Shown piece after piece: positions 6,009 through 10,129 of a stretch of 10,129 nucleotides of DNA (the first letter of the stretch is position 1; each line of letters starts with the position of its first letter). The position numbers and the translations under genes were made by a program. The stretch comes from Enteropsectra breve (lineage: Eukaryota; Microsporidia), in the NCBI GenBank assembly GCA_024243835.1, contig JALPMN010000473.1, positions 1-10,129 on the forward strand. The letters run 5' to 3'. The notes under the pieces are model-generated. The model ran no database searches. It worked only from the letters and a program-made list of their open reading frames with translations, and was not told the origin of the DNA.

Positions 6009-6647
6009 ATGATGTTCTTTTTTCCCCTGGTAGCAGCAGCCAGCACGGTCTTCAAACTAATGGGCCCGCACAAGAAGATTGTCTTTGAAGAGACCATAGG
6101 GAATGATGATCAGCAGTGGATTATCGAGGTGTCGAATCTTAAAAAGGACACGGCCCTAAGGTACAAGCTAACAACACCCAAGGAGGAGGCCCACAAAAAA
6201 CAAGAAAGCGATGAAGAAGAAAGCAGTGAGCCCTACTACGATTCTGAAGCAAACACTAGTCTTGGCGTGCAGCTAAAGGAGTCCTTAAATAAAAAATTCA
6301 TAACCAAGGGAATGTACAGACTAGAGCTCTTCAACACAAGCTCAAGGGATTTAGAACTTTCCATTCACTCAGACTTGATGAAAAATATTGCTGATGTAAA
6401 TAAAGACATACGGGAGCTGAGGAATGTGACCGCACAGGCCCAGCAGTCAATGAACAGACTCGCCAACGAGAATTATTATTTGAGATCGAATCAAGCGCAG
6501 CATATCCGTGTTGCAGAGTCTCTCAATTTCCTGCTAAACTGGCTGCTTTGTGCACCTGTTCTGGTTGTACTGATTTCCTATGGCAAATATCTCCTTGCAA
6601 GGCAGATTGTGAAGCCAAAGGGCAAACGCTGGAAGGGCCTGTTTTAA
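6009..6647 (+). CDS. p24/emp24/GP25L-family cargo receptor (GOLD domain)
   Basis: p24 proteins are type I membrane proteins of COPI and COPII vesicles that cycle between ER and Golgi and help sort cargo such as GPI-anchored proteins. The 212-residue product has an N-terminal signal peptide (about 1-18) and a beta-rich luminal GOLD-like domain (about 22-120) with G-M-Y-R-L-E-L-F-N (101-109) near its end. A helical coiled-coil membrane-proximal segment follows (about 124-160), then the family-typical R-x-x-E-S-x-N region (167-173), a membrane helix (about 173-191) and a basic cytosolic tail. An acidic insert (67-80, rich in E, D and S) interrupts the GOLD region. The tail has Y-L-L instead of the usual di-phenylalanine and ends KGLF rather than KKxx. 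Two adjacent ATGs (6009, 6012) follow a CCC tract. Which p24 subfamily it belongs to is not clear. Confidence 0.85.
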   Translation: MMFFFPLVAAASTVFKLMGPHKKIVFEETIGNDDQQWIIEVSNLKKDTALRYKLTTPKEEAHKKQESDEEESSEPYYDSEANTSLGVQLKESLNKKFITKGMYRLELFNTSSRDLELSIHSDLMKNIADVNKDIRELRNVTAQAQQSMNRLANENYYLRSNQAQHIRVAESLNFLLNWLLCAPVLVVLISYGKYLLARQIVKPKGKRWKGLF

Positions 6648-6739
6648 GACTCGTCAATATTAAATATTCTTATAAAAAGATTTTATGAATATTATTTATT
6701 CTTTTTTGATAATAACGGTATTTTTTAATAAATAATATA

Positions 6740-6804
6740 TGTTGTGTTAGCTATATAAACAAATACTTTAATTAAATAACCTTTTATGTTAGATGTTTGC
6801 AACA
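6740..6804 (+). repeat. Candidate very short 5' LTR (TGTTG...CAACA)
   Basis: The 65-bp segment begins TGTTG and ends CAACA, a perfect 5-bp terminal inverted repeat of the canonical TG...CA type. It contains TATATAAA and is followed at once by TGG. It would be unusually short for an LTR. Without the 3' copy the call is inference; the true LTR could start up to 90 bp further left or end inside the Gag coding region. Confidence 0.35.
6752..6759 (+). promoter_or_regulatory. TATA box of the retroelement
   Basis: TATATAAA lies 26 nt before the first in-frame ATG (6786) and 44 nt before the second (6804). With initiation about 25-30 nt downstream, the second ATG would be the first usable start. Unlike most host genes here, there is no CCC tract. 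Confidence 0.4.
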
Positions 6805-9800
6805 TGGCACCCGAAGCAGAGGATGAAAATAACTACGTTAAAACATTCGAATTCAACCTATTAGAGGCAAGAATAGGTTTTATGCAATACGAAGCTTGGT
6901 TTAAGCTTCTTAATATCACATCAGACGAGGAAAGGATCAGCGTCTTTAAGAAAACAACAGAACTTGACGCAGCGCTTGTTGTTAGTAAAGATGGGGAAAT
7001 CAATACATGGAGAAAACTTAAGATTAGGATCAAAAAGCATGCAAATTGGCTTGCAATTGAAGAAATATTGAAAAGAAAACAACGCCCAAATGAAAACATT
7101 TCAGAATGGTTGGAGCGTATTTCCCCTATATTAACAGGACAAGAGTGGAGCATCGATCACATAAAAATGCTCGTTCAAAACACAGCTTCGAATGAAGCAG
7201 ATAATCTTAAAATATATAACTGCATGACTATATGCAAAAATAAAGAAGATATAAGAAAAGAAATAACATTTTTAATACATTTCGAAAAATTAAAACTATC
7301 ATTAGATTCAGAAAAGATAAAAATAAAAAACAAGTGGAGAAATAAAACACGCAAAGCAAAGAAAGATGTAACGTCACAGAAACCAGAAAAAATCGCAAGC
7401 TCGGCATCGACTGAAACGGTTAATTGCAACCAAATAAACATTGTAAAGGAAAACGAAGAAGTTTTAAAGCAAGAATATACAATTAATAAAATGCAAGTAA
7501 AAATCATTGAAGATACGGGAAGTGAGATAAATATTATTTCGAAAAGTAAAATAAAAGAATTTGGGATTGTACCAGATGAATGCAGTCCCATCACACTAAA
7601 AAATATATTCGGTGAAATTGCAGAATGCTCACAATACGTAATTTTGACAGTAGAAAATGATGGAATTATAATTAATGATAAGTTTTTTGTGGCAGAGACA
7701 AATGAAAAAGAGGCTATTTTAGTAGGCAAGCCGTTATTAGAAAAAATAATAAAAAATCGAAATGAAATAAGCGAAATTATTAAGAAAACACCAAAATTAT
7801 TCGATCACCAAATAGGAGAAGGATATGATGGAACAGAATGTGAAATACCAACGATTAAAGGAAAGAAAGTAAACATTAACTATAGGAAAATTCCACATGA
7901 TATGGAAGCATTGGTGGAAAAAGAGATCATCAAAATGCAAGATCAAGGTATCATAGAAATTTCAAAATCATCTTGGTCTAATCCGCTGAGACCGGTATGG
8001 AAAAATGAGAAAACGGAAATCAGATTAACAAGCAACATGATGTTCTTAAACAAAATCGTTGAGAAGAATAACTATACAATACCAAATATACATAAAATCA
8101 TTGAAAGTACACAAGGCAACAAGTACTTTACAGTACTCGATTTAAAAAATGGCTATTATCAAATAAAACTCAAAAATGAAGACAGACACAAAACGGCGTT
8201 CTATTTTAAAAATAGATTATATCAATACTGCAGAATGCCGCAAGGATTCATCAACAGTCCAGCGATTTTTCAATCAATAATGGACCACATACTAAGAGAA
8301 AAAATAGGTAAATCATGCGAAGTATATATGGACGACATCATAATCTATGGAAAAACAGAGAAAGAACACCAAGATAATTTGAGAGACATAATAGAAATAT
8401 TAGCAAAAAATAATTTTAAAATAAACAAGGATAAAATTCAATACAAACAGCAATACATCAAGATACTAGGAGCAATAATCGATGGAATGCGAAAACACCC
8501 ATTAAAGGCGAAAATCAGTAAACTAGCAATCTTTCCCAAACCAACAACAATCAAAGAACTGCAGCGATTCATAGGATTCTGCAATTACTATAGGGAATAC
8601 ATACCGCACTTCGCAGAAATTGCCAGCCCGTTGCATGGGTGTTTGAAAGGCACGAGCACATTGCTAAACTGGAATGATGATAAAGAGCAGGCATTCATAA
8701 AACTAAAAACAGCAGTAGAAAATGCCACATATACATATATCGCCGATTTCAAGAAACCGTTCATACTCAGGACAGATGCGTCAAACACTGGCATTGGTGC
8801 AGTGTTATTACAGGACATCGGAGGTAAATCAGTCCCGGTAAATTGGGCATCAAAGAAATTAACAGATGCAGAAAAGAAATGGGGTATAACAGAAAAAGAA
8901 TTTTTCGCCATGGCATGGGCGATTGAGTATTATGAATATTACTTATTGGGGAAGTCGTTCAAAGTAATTACAGACCATAAGCCACTTGTAAGTATGCAGG
9001 AAAAAGAAATAGTCGGAAGTTTGCGACTAGAAAGAATGAGGGAAAGACTGCAGGCATTTGATTTCAGCATCGAATATATCCCAGGAGAAGAGAACACTGA
9101 TGCTGACGCACTAAGCAGAATTGATATGCCTCAAGAAGAATATTTAGAGGAAGAAGTAAGGAATAAAAGCTTCCTAAAAGATCAAAACGGAAATTCATAT
9201 TGGATTACAGGAAACACAATTCGAAAAATCCCAAAAGTGAATGAGAGATCCGAACTTATTACAAGAGCACATGAAAATACTGGACACAGAGGAGAGGATG
9301 CAACAGCCTATGAGCTATCACAAACAATGTATTGGCCTAAGTTAAAAAATGCAGTCGGAGAAGTACTGAAATCATGCAACATTTGCAATAAGAATGCAGA
9401 TGTTAAGAAAGGAGGAGAAATCTTTGTGGAAACAAATAAGCCTTTGCAAATAGCTGCAACAGATTTGTTTTTTATCAAACAAGACGTTATTATTCTAACA
9501 TTTATTGATTATTTTACTCGTAAATGCGCACTCCGATACATAGAATCAAAGCATAGTAAGGAGATTTTACGAGCCCTCACAAGCATTTTTGAAGAGATTG
9601 GAGTACCAGAAAAACTAGTAACAGATTCTGGTAAAGAATTTTTAAATAAAGATGTTAAAAAACGTTTAAACGAGCTTGGAATACATCACCACACTATTGC
9701 ACTGGAAAAACACCAAGCCAACGGCAGGATTGAACGTCTTCATAGAGACTTATGGAAAGAATTAAGAAAAATGCAAGAAGAAAAAAATATTTTTAGCAAT

Positions 9801-10129
9801 ATTGAAGAAAATGTAAAACTGTTAGAACATCATCATAATAAAACAAAACACAGGGCATTGGGAATGTCTCCTGATGAGGCATGGGAAACTCCAAATCGTC
9901 CAAAACTAATCAAAATGAATACAACGGAAAATAAATATGCAAAAGAATTTAAAAAAGCACCAAGAGAGACTTTTGAAGTACACGATAAAGTATATATTCA
10001 ATCAGGTATAATAGAAGCACAAGAGAAAATAAATTCACGCCGAAATAAGCAAGGTGTTATAATCTGGAAAATGGACAATGACAGCTATTTGGTGAGAGCA
10101 GACAATAAATTTACAAAATACAGTCATTC
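6786..10129 (+). CDS. Ty3/gypsy Gag-Pol polyprotein, C-terminus beyond the window
   Basis: An uninterrupted frame follows an in-frame TAA at 6777. Numbering here is from the ATG at 6786; the ATG at 6804 (MAPEAED) is an alternative start. Residues 1 to about 235 resemble retrotransposon Gag (W-x-x-L-x-x-R-K-Q-R-P-N-E type region) and end in a basic stretch, but no CCHC knuckle is seen. The aspartic protease has D243-T-G-S and a distal I-L-V-G (311-314). Reverse transcriptase has F-T-V-L-D452, M-P-Q-G-F and Y514-M-D-D517. RNase H has D664, E705, D730 and D774 (A-D-A-L-S-R). Integrase has the zinc site H829, H834, C864, C867, then D893, D947 and E983 with 35 residues between the last two. A GPY/F-like C-terminal region follows. 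No frameshift separates Gag from Pol. The visible part is 1114 codons, and every enzymatic site appears intact. Confidence 0.93.
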   Translation, partial: MLDVCNMAPEAEDENNYVKTFEFNLLEARIGFMQYEAWFKLLNITSDEERISVFKKTTELDAALVVSKDGEINTWRKLKIRIKKHANWLAIEEILKRKQRPNENISEWLERISPILTGQEWSIDHIKMLVQNTASNEADNLKIYNCMTICKNKEDIRKEITFLIHFEKLKLSLDSEKIKIKNKWRNKTRKAKKDVTSQKPEKIASSASTETVNCNQINIVKENEEVLKQEYTINKMQVKIIEDTGSEINIISKSKIKEFGIVPDECSPITLKNIFGEIAECSQYVILTVENDGIIINDKFFVAETNEKEAILVGKPLLEKIIKNRNEISEIIKKTPKLFDHQIGEGYDGTECEIPTIKGKKVNINYRKIPHDMEALVEKEIIKMQDQGIIEISKSSWSNPLRPVWKNEKTEIRLTSNMMFLNKIVEKNNYTIPNIHKIIESTQGNKYFTVLDLKNGYYQIKLKNEDRHKTAFYFKNRLYQYCRMPQGFINSPAIFQSIMDHILREKIGKSCEVYMDDIIIYGKTEKEHQDNLRDIIEILAKNNFKINKDKIQYKQQYIKILGAIIDGMRKHPLKAKISKLAIFPKPTTIKELQRFIGFCNYYREYIPHFAEIASPLHGCLKGTSTLLNWNDDKEQAFIKLKTAVENATYTYIADFKKPFILRTDASNTGIGAVLLQDIGGKSVPVNWASKKLTDAEKKWGITEKEFFAMAWAIEYYEYYLLGKSFKVITDHKPLVSMQEKEIVGSLRLERMRERLQAFDFSIEYIPGEENTDADALSRIDMPQEEYLEEEVRNKSFLKDQNGNSYWITGNTIRKIPKVNERSELITRAHENTGHRGEDATAYELSQTMYWPKLKNAVGEVLKSCNICNKNADVKKGGEIFVETNKPLQIAATDLFFIKQDVIILTFIDYFTRKCALRYIESKHSKEILRALTSIFEEIGVPEKLVTDSGKEFLNKDVKKRLNELGIHHHTIALEKHQANGRIERLHRDLWKELRKMQEEKNIFSNIEENVKLLEHHHNKTKHRALGMSPDEAWETPNRPKLIKMNTTENKYAKEFKKAPRETFEVHDKVYIQSGIIEAQEKINSRRNKQGVIIWKMDNDSYLVRADNKFTKYSH
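6805..6822 (+). other. Candidate primer-binding site inside the Gag coding sequence
   Basis: TGGCACCCGAAGCAGAGG begins with the TGG expected opposite the CCA end of a tRNA primer and directly follows the candidate LTR end. It does not match the tRNA-Arg gene in this window, whose 3' end would require TGGCGAACGCGG. The primer tRNA is not identified, so this is a weak call. Confidence 0.25.

Larger units (their letters stand above)
6740..10129 (+). mobile_element. Ty3/gypsy-type LTR retrotransposon, 3' end beyond the window
   Basis: The element is recognised by one long frame encoding Gag, protease, reverse transcriptase, RNase H and integrase. Having integrase after RNase H is diagnostic of the Ty3/gypsy (Metaviridae) type, not Ty1/copia. 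All visible catalytic residues are present and there is no internal stop or frameshift, so the copy is young, active or under selection. The left boundary at 6740 is tentative and rests on a TG...CA candidate LTR flanked on the left by ATATA. The boundary must lie after the p24 stop codon at 6647. The right LTR, polypurine tract and second target duplication lie outside the window. The coding strand is strongly A-rich compared with the neighbouring conserved genes. Confidence 0.93.

Noticed and set aside
6805..6822. Priming of the retroelement by the tRNA-Arg(ACG) encoded at 807-878
   Set aside because: After the TGG, the putative PBS and the complement of this tRNA's 3' end agree only by chance (TGGCACCC against TGGCGAAC).
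6833..7729. Minus-strand open frames opposite the Gag and protease region
   Set aside because: They are reverse-complement shadows of the A-rich Gag-Pol frame, giving F/S/I/L-rich proteins with no recognisable domain.
8588..8911. Minus-strand open frame opposite RT/RNase H
   Set aside because: It is antisense to the conserved RT-RNase H junction and has no independent support.
1..10129. CRISPR array, bacterial operon or phage-type defence system
   Set aside because: All recognisable genes are eukaryotic, and no spaced direct repeats of CRISPR type are present.

Overview
The window looks like a piece of a microsporidian genome (a reduced, intracellular fungal relative). The genes are short, intron-free and tightly packed, and they encode compact versions of universal eukaryotic proteins: TIF6/eIF6, an RBBP4/MSI1/HAT2-type WD40 protein, the signal-peptidase subunit SPC1, the box C/D snoRNP core protein NOP58 and a p24/emp24 cargo receptor. 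Most host genes carry a CCC tract 0-5 nt before the start codon, which is the start-proximal signal described for several microsporidia. At least two genes have an AATAAA overlapping or just after the stop codon, so 3' ends are very short. The species cannot be named from this sequence alone.

Layout, left to right: TIF6 (minus); a tRNA-Arg(ACG) gene (minus) with its poly-T terminator; the RBBP4-like histone chaperone (minus); an unrecognised small A-rich ORF (plus); a 78-aa single-pass membrane protein that may be a divergent Sec61-gamma/Sss1 (plus); SPC1 (plus); a 533-nt convergent intergenic region with a 24-bp tandem repeat; NOP58 (minus); a divergent intergenic region with a 16-bp tandem repeat; and a p24-family protein (plus). 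The identified host genes cover ribosome biogenesis (TIF6, NOP58), translation (tRNA-Arg), chromatin (RBBP4-like) and the early secretory pathway (SPC1, p24, possibly Sss1). There is no sign of an operon.

The right third, from about 6740 to the window edge, is an LTR retrotransposon of the Ty3/gypsy (Metaviridae) type. One uninterrupted reading frame of at least 1114 codons encodes a short Gag without a visible zinc knuckle, then retropepsin (DTGS), reverse transcriptase (YMDD), RNase H and integrase (HHCC plus D,D35E), in the Ty3/gypsy order. It runs off the window edge, so the 3' LTR and polypurine tract cannot be seen. Only 138 nt separate the p24 stop codon from the first Gag ATG. The best candidate 5' LTR is therefore extremely short: about 65 bp, TGTTG...CAACA, containing a TATA box. 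It would abut a TGG that starts a possible primer-binding site inside the Gag coding sequence. This compact 5' end is the most unusual feature of the window. No wholly new kind of system was recognised.
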